A stretch of 49,299 nt of DNA. Source: Candidatus Segatella intestinihominis (GTDB lineage: Bacteria; Bacteroidota; Bacteroidia; Bacteroidales; Bacteroidaceae). A program made the position numbers and the translations under genes. Where the stretch lies: the NCBI GenBank assembly GCA_900548535.1, contig URLG01000012.1, positions 1-49,299 of the forward strand, read 5' to 3'. Positions 16,824-24,238 of the stretch are shown piece by piece. The notes beneath the pieces are model-generated. The model searched no databases. It was not told the origin of the DNA and was given only the letters and a program-made list of their open reading frames with translations. How positions within the stretch are numbered: the stretch's first letter is position 1; each line of letters starts with the position of its first letter.

Positions 16824-18653
16824 TTAATGTTTGATTATCTTGTCGTATCTGATTAGGAGATCTGAGATGCGATGAGCCTTGGTTAATCGCTCTATCTCTT
16901 GGCTTGGCACCGATGCCGATGTCTCCACGTTCATATTGTCTGAGCCCACGGCGGCAGGATATTTCTTTGGGTCAAGAATGCTCTGTCCCATGCCCTTCCA
17001 CTCGTAGCGGTCCAGATGCATCATGTTGAGGATGGTAGGATATTGGTCTATCTGTCCCATCACCTTATTATATATACCCCCCACAGGAGCATTGACCACG
17101 ATGAATGGCGTAAACTGCTTGTCGCTCACGATGCCCTTGGCGGCTGGCGAAGCACAGATAGGCTTGCGGTCGGCTGCAAGACCCTCGTGGTCGCCGATGA
17201 GCACTATTATCATGTCCTTGTAGTCTGTTCGGCTCTTCAGATAGCGGAGCAGGATGCCCAGTCCGTGGTCGGTATAATTGGCCATGGTCATGAAGTCGCG
17301 CATCTTCTCGGGATAATCGCCCTTGAAGTGGATGCGCTTCAGATGGTCGGGCAGGATAAATGGGTTGTGCCCGGAGTAGGTAACTATCTGCAGGTAGTTG
17401 CTTTCGCCTGGCTTCATGATGCTGCCCGTCTTCAGCTTAGCCACTATTTGCTTCATGAAGGAAACGTCGCCCAGCTTCTTTCGGCTACCCACTTTCTCGT
17501 CGTTTTTCCAGCTGTCGTTGAAGAACATCTGCTGTATGCCGAAGTCTTCTGCCACCACCGATTGGTTCCAGGTGATAGGCTTGTCCACCGTCATCAGGTA
17601 AGATTTCAGCCCAGGGTGCTCTTCCTGCATCGCCATGCAGAGTGAAGGATAGTGGGTGTAAGGAAATTGCATGGCATAGCAACCATTCATCAGTGGCAGG
17701 ATGCCGGCATTTACCAAGAGCTGGCCGTCGATGCTTCTGCCGCCCTTCACCTGAGTGAGCACGTGGGGGGCATAGAGCGTATGGCTATCTGCAATGGCTG
17801 CATTGAGGTTAGGTGTGATTTCCTTGCCCTCCACCTTTCTATTGATAACCCAACTCTCCAATGATTCGCAAAAGATGACCACCAGGGTCTTCTTCCTGGC
17901 GATGCTATCGGGCAGTGGCTGATAGGCTGGCTGCTGGCTCTTCCATGCTGCTATCTCTGCCTTCATCTGAGGGGTGAATACGGATTTCTGCTCCGTAGCC
18001 TCATGCAGCAGATTGCCAAAGATGGTATACATTGGCACCTTACAGGTGTACATATTGGCGCTATCTAGTTGATTGAAAGCCTTCTCCCAGCCTCCCTTCA
18101 GGGCAAAGAGTCCTGATGAGAGGAGCAGCGCCACGAATAGGGTGCAGAGGTATTGCTTGAGTCGCAAGCCATAGCCTGCCTTGGCAGCTTGGCTATATGC
18201 TGTCTTTCCTGGCTGCTGTTTTTTCACCTTATTATATATATAGAGGATGCTGGCGATGGTGGATAGCGGCAGCAGGATGTCGATGAGTCGCATGGAGTCT
18301 ATGACGCTGGCGGTGAAGTCGCTCAAGTTGCCTGCCAGCAGATAGCTCTCCAGGGGGATCGCCGAATTGTAGGTGCGGCTATACATCAGATTGCTTATCA
18401 GCAATCCGTCCACGATGAAGAGCAGCAGATACTCCGTCCATTTCTTGCCCGTGAGCATCAGGGGCAGGAGCAGGATGAGTGCTACCAAGATGGAGTTGAC
18501 ATACACCTCGGGCAGCGAGAACGAGGTGAAGGTGGTCTGTAGGCACCAGATGATGTCAAACAATATGAGTTTTCCGAAGGCGCACCCCCAGAGGGTTGTC
18601 GTCTCTCTGTTCCACAGTGTAGGTGGGAATAGTCTATGAATAATCTGTTTCAT
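16824..18653 (-). CDS. LTA synthase-like (sulfatase-fold) membrane protein
   Basis: 609 residues. Hydrophobic helices up to about residue 190 are followed by a periplasmic sulfatase-fold domain with TLVVIFCESLESW (metal Glu), GGRSIDGQ where the nucleophile position would be Ser or a nearby residue instead of the usual Thr, and VLIGDHEGLAAD (metal Asp-His). The family makes phospho-substituent transfers on the outside of the inner membrane. Its -7 box is only 5 bases from the ATG, so the message may be leaderless. It differs clearly from the convergent paralogue, so the two probably have different acceptors. Confidence 0.88.
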   Translation of the reverse strand: MKQIIHRLFPPTLWNRETTTLWGCAFGKLILFDIIWCLQTTFTSFSLPEVYVNSILVALILLLPLMLTGKKWTEYLLLFIVDGLLISNLMYSRTYNSAIPLESYLLAGNLSDFTASVIDSMRLIDILLPLSTIASILYIYNKVKKQQPGKTAYSQAAKAGYGLRLKQYLCTLFVALLLSSGLFALKGGWEKAFNQLDSANMYTCKVPMYTIFGNLLHEATEQKSVFTPQMKAEIAAWKSQQPAYQPLPDSIARKKTLVVIFCESLESWVINRKVEGKEITPNLNAAIADSHTLYAPHVLTQVKGGRSIDGQLLVNAGILPLMNGCYAMQFPYTHYPSLCMAMQEEHPGLKSYLMTVDKPITWNQSVVAEDFGIQQMFFNDSWKNDEKVGSRKKLGDVSFMKQIVAKLKTGSIMKPGESNYLQIVTYSGHNPFILPDHLKRIHFKGDYPEKMRDFMTMANYTDHGLGILLRYLKSRTDYKDMIIVLIGDHEGLAADRKPICASPAAKGIVSDKQFTPFIVVNAPVGGIYNKVMGQIDQYPTILNMMHLDRYEWKGMGQSILDPKKYPAAVGSDNMNVETSASVPSQEIERLTKAHRISDLLIRYDKIIKH

Positions 18654-18658
18654 GGGTG

Positions 18659-18666
18659 CAAAATTA
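18659..18666 (-). promoter_or_regulatory. -7 box TAATTTTG 5 bases before the ATG
   Basis: On the minus strand TAATTTTG is followed by CACCC and then ATG of the LtaS-like gene. Transcription would start at or next to the A of the start codon. Confidence 0.55.
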
Positions 18667-18748
18667 TAAAATAAGCACGAAAGTGGCTATAAATGAGCTG
18701 ATTATTTATGAAACTTTATCATAATGAGAAAAAATAAAAAAAATATAT

Positions 18749-18857
18749 GGGACAAATTGAATTTGTCCCGTCCCAATGTCCCAAGCTATGTAAGCGGTGG
18801 ATAATCAGGCGGTTATGATGCTTGGGACAAACTTTTGGGACAAATTGAATTTGTCCC
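18749..18857. repeat. Two identical 21-bp palindromes with nested GGGACA inverted repeats
   Basis: Arms GGGACAAATT/AATTTGTCCC around a single G occur at 18749-18769 and again at 18837-18857. Between them TGTCCCAAGC (18777-18786) faces GCTTGGGACA (18820-18829). In all, GGGACA or its complement occurs six times in 109 bases. The layout looks like a set of protein-binding half-sites. Confidence 0.9.
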
Positions 18858-18915
18858 ATGTTTTTTTCTCATTCCTTATTTTTTTCAGCAAGAAATGCTG
18901 GGAGTTGCTCTTCAT

Positions 18916-18981
18916 AAAGCTATGAGTCTTGGGGAAGAAAACTATGAGTTACGGGTGATAAAACTATGAGTTAGATTAATT
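18916..18981 (+). repeat. Three tandem 22-bp repeats (iteron-like)
   Basis: Units start at 18916, 18938 and 18960. They share AAA(G/A)CTATGAGT, and units 2 and 3 share AAAACTATGAGTTA. CTATGAG recurs at an exact 22-base step (18920, 18942, 18964), about two helical turns, as in iterons or regulator arrays. Confidence 0.85.
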
Positions 18982-19034
18982 AACATAATTTCTTTCGAAT
19001 TTAACTCCGTTTAACCGAATATTGCAGGCCTAAA

Positions 19035-19066
19035 TTTGGTGGTTTCAAAAATATTTTATATCTTTG
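19035..19066 (+). promoter_or_regulatory. Promoter TTTG-N20-TATCTTTG for the DUF3987 gene
   Basis: TTTG at 19035-19038 and TATCTTTG at 19059-19066. It lies inside the longest open frame (from 19036) and so supports the ATG at 19117 as the real start. Confidence 0.7.
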
Positions 19067-19116
19067 CCGCCGAAATAACCACATTATTAATTAATCATAA
19101 AAAAACTAAAGTAAAC

Positions 19117-20412
19117 ATGAAGACATTTAACAATTCAGAAGTAAGTAATTTGATGGCTGCTAAGGCTAGTGTTCAACCACTCTGCGAGTTCCCTGTAGAC
19201 CAATTGCCACTCGGACTTCGCGACTCCCTCTCTGGTGTATCCGAGGATGCCCGAGTTCCTGCCCTCTTTGCCGCTCTCCCTATCGCCGCAGCCTATGCCG
19301 ACGGTGTGAAGGCACTGTATTGCGATGGCGATGAGACACCGATGGCGCTCATGTCTATTATAATAGGTGAGCAGGCATCGGGCAAAGGCGTGTGCCGTCG
19401 CATAGAGAGCATCTGGGCACAGCAGATGGACAAGGATGACGAGTTGCCACGCGAGCAGGAAGCTTGGTATCAGGAGAACAAGGGCAAGCGAGGCTTCGTG
19501 GACCCTAAGCCATGCATTCGCCACATCGGCGACATTATCTCCAAGTCGGCATTGATGCGCCGTCAGCTCTGCGCAGATGGCCATACCCTCTATATGTTTA
19601 GCGAGGAGCTCAGCTCCATGAAGAGCGCATGGCGATTCTTCAACGACTACTTCCGCAAGTCGTTCGACCACAGTTTGGTGAGCCGTGATTACATCACCGC
19701 CACCAGTGGATTGGCTAAGGCTCAGGTCAACTTCACGGGATGCTGCACCCCCAACATCTTCCAGAAGTTCTTCTCTGACGACAACATCGAGGATGGCTCA
19801 TCTTCTCGCATGATGCTAGCCAAGATGCCCGATACCTCCTTCGCCCCTCTCACTCAGCGCCACGGCTACACTGACGAGGAGAAAGAGAACATCCAGAAGG
19901 CAGTGCGACTCCTGGAGACCAGCCACGGCGTGGTGGATATGCCCCAGATGCGTGAGGAGTTCTGCGATTGGCTGGAGGCTAAGCGCCAGCTCGCCCTTGC
20001 CAATGCCGACAGAGTGATGGATGTATATCGCCGTCGTTCAGCCGTCATCGGCTTCCGCTGCGGTGTCATCTTCCATCTCTTGGAGCAGCAGAAGGAGGAG
20101 TCGGAGGCTTGCATCCGCTTTGCCCTTGCCGTGGCAGACTATGTGCTAGCCATGCAGATGGAGATGTTCGGTCAGCGCCTGGATCGCCAGCAGAAGGACA
20201 ATGACATCGTCCCAATATACAAGAGTCGCAACAATGTGCTCTTCGAGGAGCTCCCAGAGCAGTTTACCCTGCTCGATGCCAGCCGTGCCCGTCGCGACGG
20301 AGCAGGCAAGGAGACGCTCCGCAAGATGGTGTATCGCTGGGTGAAGCGAGGTCTCTGTGAGCGAGTGGAGGGCGAGGCAGAACTCTGGCAGAAGCTCCCT
20401 CTCACCGCCTAA
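19117..20412 (+). CDS. DUF3987-like P-loop ATPase, stand-alone
   Basis: 431 residues from ATG 19117. A Walker-A-like GEQASGKG lies at 84-91, followed by a possible Walker B/acidic patch (MFSEELSSM) and a conserved YFRKSFDHSLVSRDY/FTGCCTP region. This resembles the DUF3987 helicase-like domain that, in mobile elements of Bacteroidota, usually sits next to or is fused with a BT4734/primase-type or VirE-type domain. Here no primase, integrase, relaxase or mobilisation gene is nearby. The upstream palindromes and 22-bp repeats suggest a replication-type or self-regulated locus, perhaps a domesticated remnant. Family assignment is from memory of motifs; function unproven. Confidence 0.7.
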   Translation: MKTFNNSEVSNLMAAKASVQPLCEFPVDQLPLGLRDSLSGVSEDARVPALFAALPIAAAYADGVKALYCDGDETPMALMSIIIGEQASGKGVCRRIESIWAQQMDKDDELPREQEAWYQENKGKRGFVDPKPCIRHIGDIISKSALMRRQLCADGHTLYMFSEELSSMKSAWRFFNDYFRKSFDHSLVSRDYITATSGLAKAQVNFTGCCTPNIFQKFFSDDNIEDGSSSRMMLAKMPDTSFAPLTQRHGYTDEEKENIQKAVRLLETSHGVVDMPQMREEFCDWLEAKRQLALANADRVMDVYRRRSAVIGFRCGVIFHLLEQQKEESEACIRFALAVADYVLAMQMEMFGQRLDRQQKDNDIVPIYKSRNNVLFEELPEQFTLLDASRARRDGAGKETLRKMVYRWVKRGLCERVEGEAELWQKLPLTA

Positions 20413-20432
20413 GCCATCAGCTATGATATATG

Positions 20433-20488
20433 AAAATCCCCCATGGCAGAAAGAAATCCTAGGATCTCTTTCCTCTATGGGGGATTTT
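20433..20488. terminator. Bidirectional terminator after DUF3987 gene and GT9 gene
   Basis: AAAATCCCCCAT (20433-20444) pairs with ATGGGGGATTTT (20477-20488); the inner AGAAAGA/CTCTTTC part extends the stem. T tracts on both sides. It fits as the terminator of the GT9 gene only if that gene runs on to 20505, which supports the frameshift call. Confidence 0.85.
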
Positions 20489-20504
20489 TTGTATCTGTAT
20501 TTAG

Positions 20505-20625
20505 CTAAAATATCTGATGCTGCTCGATGAATCTAGACCATCTCTTCCATACTTCCTCTTGGGTGATGAGGTCATATTTCTGCTGGCGGTCAAGGCTTTC
20601 AAGCTGCTCTTGCGAGCGCCCCCCC
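20505..20625 (-). other. Out-of-frame C-terminal tail of the GT9 gene behind a G7 tract
   Basis: On the minus strand a run of seven G (plus-strand C at 20619-20625) is followed in the +1 frame by early termination. With six G the frame reads on to a TAG at 20505-20507, giving a tail that begins IGGRSQEQLESLDRQQKYD and contains VWKRWSRFIEQH, a normal-looking charged helical C terminus. The open tail, its ending just before a terminator and the odd Ala-rich end of the short frame all suggest an indel, phase variation or a sequencing error. Confidence 0.82.
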
Positions 20626-21558
20626 TATATCCGTGACGGCGATACCATCCGTAGGGACATCGTTCTGGGGCAGCCAAGTAGTCTTGTTGGTGGTAGGAGC
20701 CACGATGACAAATGATGGCTTGCCGCAGGCATGGACGATGTGTCTGCCTCCGCCCTCGTTGCCAAAGTACATGGTTACACGGTTGGCAAGGGCCACAAGC
20801 TCCCTTTGGCTCTTGGCTTCCACCTGTATGCGCACTTGCTTGGGCTTGCCCAGCTGCTCATATATGCGATAGGCATTCTCCTTCTCCTTGCCCGGAGCAT
20901 AATTGAAGATGACCTGCACATCGGGATATTTCTGTATGAATTGCTGGAGTGTCCAGGTCATTCTGCCTTCGTTCCAAGTCTTGTAGTCCAACTTGGCGGT
21001 TACGCCAGCCAGCAGGATAGGCTTGTTCAGCTCAATGCCCTGCGCCTTGAGATATTGGTCGTAGGCATCTTGCTCGGCAGGAGTGATGTGGAGGGTGAAG
21101 TGGTCATCCAGCGCCAGTTTGCCTTCCTTCTCCAGCGGCTTGAGCATATCCAGATTATGGTCTATCATGCTTTGGTCGGCTCTGCTGCGTGGCACGAAGC
21201 AGTTGAAAGCCAGCTTGGTATATCCCTTCTTGATACCTATTCTGTATCTGGTGGATGGGGAGAGCTGTGCGAAGAGCATGGTGTTCATAGTGCTTCGCAT
21301 ATCGATGATGACGTCATAGTGGGTGCTATGCACGATGTGATATACCTTTTTGATATATCTGAAGAAGCTATGGCGCTCCTCTTCCGTAAAGGAGATTAAG
21401 CGATCGATGGAGGGATGTCCCTCAAAGAGTGGGCAAATCTTATCGTTGAGCACAAAGTCGATGCTGCATCCCGGGAAGCTCTTCTTCAGTGAGTTGAGCA
21501 CCACGGTGGTGAGGATGGCATCGCCCATCTGTCTAAATCTGATGACTAATATCTTCAT
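20599..21558 (-). CDS. GT9 heptosyltransferase-like LPS glycosyltransferase, frameshifted at 3' end
   Basis: 319 residues as read, about 350 if the G7 tract is restored to six G (end 20505). Start ATG 21558; the frame is open further upstream but MKILVIRFRQMGDAILTT is the typical GT9 N terminus, and a promoter lies at 21593-21600. Other family features: a VIDMRST segment, HITPAEQDAYDQYL, and the C-terminal donor site with FGNEGGGRHIVHACGKPSFV. GT9 enzymes add heptose or a related sugar to LPS core in the cytoplasm. The frameshift removes only the last about 30 residues, so activity may be partly kept. Confidence 0.88.
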   Translation of the reverse strand: MKILVIRFRQMGDAILTTVVLNSLKKSFPGCSIDFVLNDKICPLFEGHPSIDRLISFTEEERHSFFRYIKKVYHIVHSTHYDVIIDMRSTMNTMLFAQLSPSTRYRIGIKKGYTKLAFNCFVPRSRADQSMIDHNLDMLKPLEKEGKLALDDHFTLHITPAEQDAYDQYLKAQGIELNKPILLAGVTAKLDYKTWNEGRMTWTLQQFIQKYPDVQVIFNYAPGKEKENAYRIYEQLGKPKQVRIQVEAKSQRELVALANRVTMYFGNEGGGRHIVHACGKPSFVIVAPTTNKTTWLPQNDVPTDGIAVTDIGGALARAA

Positions 21559-21592
21559 AGTTGTAACATGTTTCGTGTTTGCAATATGCCTG

Positions 21593-21600
21593 CAAAGGTA
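21593..21600 (-). promoter_or_regulatory. -7 box TACCTTTG for the GT9 gene
   Basis: Minus-strand TACCTTTGC, 35 bases before the ATG at 21558. Confidence 0.6.
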
Positions 21601-21640
21601 GCTAAAAATCACAAGATAAGCAATGTTTTCCCTCTTTTTA

Positions 21641-21671
21641 TTGCATTGTTCCAATATTTTTCGTAAATTTG
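21641..21671 (+). promoter_or_regulatory. Promoter TTG-N20-TAAATTTG for the AlbA_2 gene
   Basis: TTTTTATTGC ends at 21644 and TTTTTCGTAAATTTGC carries the -7 box at 21664-21671, 47 bases before the ATG. The same extended words occur at the promoters near 27614 and, in part, 14776 and 48607. Confidence 0.7.
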
Positions 21672-21717
21672 CAAAAAAATAGGTGCCATTTCGGTTTCTA
21701 GACTAAAAATAAGAAAT

Positions 21718-23385
21718 ATGACAGAACAAGAAATCAAGGAATATATATGTGTGCGCTTTCCGCAAGAAAATGAGTCTTGCGAATGGAAAGAGTATAAGAA
21801 TCTACAGAACAGTCTCTGTGGGCATGAGGCAGATGATGTAGTTTCTTATGTGTCTGCTATTTCTAATATGAATGGTGGCTCTTTGATTATTGGAGTCAAA
21901 GATCAAACTCTAGAAATTATTGGTATCCAGAGTTTTGGTTCCTATAACGTAGATTCGGCTAAGGCTCGTATTGCTGAAAAATGTCGTAATCTTCCTTTGG
22001 AGGATTTCGATATTATGGAATTTAAGGCAGATGATACAGGACGTATCGTTTGGGTCTTGAATATACCTAAGCATCAGGCTAAACTTCCAGTCTATGCTCA
22101 TAATAAGGCATGGCAGCGTACGGGAGATGCTTTGGTGGAAATGCGTCCTGATCGTTTGCAGTCAATCCTTTCAGAGATAGAAGTAACTGAGGATTGGAGC
22201 GCAGCTATCGTAGAGGATGCTACGATAGAAGATTTGGATCCCGAGGCAATAGAAAGAGCTAGAAAGGAATTTGTAAAGCGAAATCCCTTGAAGAAAGATG
22301 AGGTTAAGATATGGAATGACGCAAAGTTCTTGGATAAGGCTAAGATTACTTTGCGCGGCAAGATAACACGTGCAGCTTTGATTCTGTTGGGCAAAGAGGA
22401 ATCGGAATTCCTGCTTAGTCCTTATGTGGTAAAAATCAGATGGTCGCTGAGGCAAGTGGGGGAAACTCTCAATAAGGATTATGATATATTCTCCATGCCG
22501 TTCTTACTGAGTGTGGATAAGCTATATAATAAGGTGCGTAACGTGAAGTATCGTATTGTTCGCCCTAATTCGCTTTTCCCTGATGAGATGTTGAGGTATG
22601 ATATGTTTAATATTCGTGAGCCATTGAATAATGCTATTGCTCATCAGGATTATACCAAGTGCGCTCGTATAGATGTGGTGGAGTATGAAGATGACCATCT
22701 AATCTTTCAAAACTATGGTTCGTTTTTGCCATCTAGCATTGAGGAGGTAGTAGAGGAGGATTGCCCACAATCTATCTATCGTAATCGTTTCTTGGTCGAA
22801 GCGATGCGTAATCTCAATATGATAGAGACAGAAGGTGGTGGCATTAGAAAATTGTTTCTAAAACAAAGTGAACGCTATTTCCCTCTTCCAGACTTTGACC
22901 TCTCCGGTGGTAAGGTGAAAGTTACGATAGAGGGTAATGTAAAAGACGAGAACTTTGCCAAGATTCTATCGGCTAATCCAAACTTGGAATTGGCTGATAT
23001 TGTATTACTGGATAAGGTGCAGAAAGGAATTGGCATTGCGGATGTTCAAGCTAAATATCTTCGAAAGCGTAAATTTATAGAAGGTAGAAAGCCAAAGTAT
23101 TACTTGTCATATGAGATAGTATCAGCAAGCAATGATTCTGTTTTGAAAAGACAATATGTGAAGAATAAAAGTTTCGATGATGATTATTTTCGTAAGTTGA
23201 TACTTAATTATTTGGAAAAGTTCGAAACAGCTTCACGAAATGACATTGATTTATTGTTAGAGGATAAGTTGTCGGATGTTTTGAATGAAAAGCAAAAAAA
23301 GAATAAGATAGACTATCTAATGAAACAATTGCGCTTGTCGAAATTGGTAGTATGTGGAAAAGGAAAGTTGTGGAAACTAGTTTAA
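21718..23385 (+). CDS. AlbA_2/Schlafen-type ATP-binding putative transcriptional regulator (COG2865-like)
   Basis: 555 residues. N-terminal AlbA_2 domain (about 15-130): ESCEWKEYKN, ISNMNGGSLIIGVKD and WQRTGDALVEM are typical. A middle region with NNAIAHQDYT, IFQNYGSFLPSS and a GGGIRKLF stretch recalls the HATPase_c_4/RecG-like ATP site. The C terminus is winged-helix-like. Codon use is more A/T-rich than in the surrounding glycan genes, which hints at separate acquisition. Homologues are common in gut Bacteroidota in many copies; no proven role. Four 11-bp repeats follow the stop codon. Confidence 0.85.
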   Translation: MTEQEIKEYICVRFPQENESCEWKEYKNLQNSLCGHEADDVVSYVSAISNMNGGSLIIGVKDQTLEIIGIQSFGSYNVDSAKARIAEKCRNLPLEDFDIMEFKADDTGRIVWVLNIPKHQAKLPVYAHNKAWQRTGDALVEMRPDRLQSILSEIEVTEDWSAAIVEDATIEDLDPEAIERARKEFVKRNPLKKDEVKIWNDAKFLDKAKITLRGKITRAALILLGKEESEFLLSPYVVKIRWSLRQVGETLNKDYDIFSMPFLLSVDKLYNKVRNVKYRIVRPNSLFPDEMLRYDMFNIREPLNNAIAHQDYTKCARIDVVEYEDDHLIFQNYGSFLPSSIEEVVEEDCPQSIYRNRFLVEAMRNLNMIETEGGGIRKLFLKQSERYFPLPDFDLSGGKVKVTIEGNVKDENFAKILSANPNLELADIVLLDKVQKGIGIADVQAKYLRKRKFIEGRKPKYYLSYEIVSASNDSVLKRQYVKNKSFDDDYFRKLILNYLEKFETASRNDIDLLLEDKLSDVLNEKQKKNKIDYLMKQLRLSKLVVCGKGKLWKLV

Positions 23386-23388
23386 ATT

Positions 23389-23432
23389 CCGCGAACTTTC
23401 CGCGAACTTTCCGCAAACTTTCCGCAAACTTT
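23389..23432 (+). repeat. Four tandem 11-bp repeats CCGC(G/A)AACTTT
   Basis: Units at 23389-23399, 23400-23410, 23411-23421 and 23422-23432; the first two have G, the last two A at the fifth base. They begin 4 bases after the AlbA_2 stop codon. Confidence 0.92.
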
Positions 23433-23472
23433 ACTAGAATTTACGGGAGGAAAGCGTTAAATAAACAAGAAA

Positions 23473-24234
23473 ATGAAGAAAAAAATAAAGATAAATCCGA
23501 GATATAGCCAGTTGGGCAGTTTCATCGAACGCTTACCAGAAGTGTTTGAGCAGGAAGGGAATGTCGTGTTCCGAGGCAGGAATGTGATCAAGAGCTTCTT
23601 GGTGCCTACGAGCGAGGGAGACATGACCGTTGTCGTGAAGCGATATAAGAGCCCTAACATCTTCCAGAAGATAGGCTACAGCTTCTTCCGCTCCACCAAG
23701 GCTTGCCGTGCCTATGAGAATGCGCTGGAATTGCAGCGCAGAGGATTTTCTACCCCAGAGCCTTACGGCTATATCGAACTGCAAGAGAAGGGACTCATAG
23801 ACTATTGCTACTTCATTTCTGCTGTGGATGACAGTCACCCTATCTCCGAACAACTCAATGACATCGAGGAGTTTAACCACGCCTTGGCAGCTGACTATGC
23901 CCGCTTCGTGGCACAGCTCCACCAGCAGGGCATCATCGATATCGACTTGAATGGTGGCAATGTCTTGTATCAACTTCAAGCCGATGGCAGCTATACATTC
24001 TCGCTCATCGACATCAATCGCATGGACTTCTATACCGGCTATCCACCGCTGGCTGAGTGTATGGAGAACCTGACGAGATTCACGGGCAGACTGGATGTCT
24101 TCGAATACGTGGCTCGCGAATACGTCAAGGCTCGCGGAATGGGTGAGGACATGGTGCAGCGATTTGTGGACGCCAAGATAGTACACGACCGCAACTGGAA
24201 GCGCCGCAAGGCCATCACCCATCCATTCAAATGA
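23473..24234 (+). CDS. InaA/Kdo-type lipopolysaccharide core kinase
   Basis: 253 residues, the size of the Kdo/WaaP kinase-like family. A VVVKRYKSPNIFQK segment holds the ATP-binding Lys; the catalytic loop is IIDIDLNGGNVLY (Asp and Asn), and the metal Asp lies in FSLIDINRMDFY. The enzyme would phosphorylate Kdo or heptose of LPS core on the cytoplasmic face. Its stop is only 4 bases from the stop of the convergent DUF6056-like gene, with no terminator between them. Confidence 0.88.
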   Translation: MKKKIKINPRYSQLGSFIERLPEVFEQEGNVVFRGRNVIKSFLVPTSEGDMTVVVKRYKSPNIFQKIGYSFFRSTKACRAYENALELQRRGFSTPEPYGYIELQEKGLIDYCYFISAVDDSHPISEQLNDIEEFNHALAADYARFVAQLHQQGIIDIDLNGGNVLYQLQADGSYTFSLIDINRMDFYTGYPPLAECMENLTRFTGRLDVFEYVAREYVKARGMGEDMVQRFVDAKIVHDRNWKRRKAITHPFK

Positions 24235-24238
24235 TAAC

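Larger units (their letters stand above)
18654..19116. other. 463-base regulatory/repeat region before the DUF3987 gene
   Basis: No gene. It holds the minus-strand promoter of the LtaS-like gene (18659-18666), two identical 21-bp palindromes with an inverted repeat between them, three 22-bp tandem repeats, and the promoter of the DUF3987 gene. The repeats are listed separately. Confidence 0.8.
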
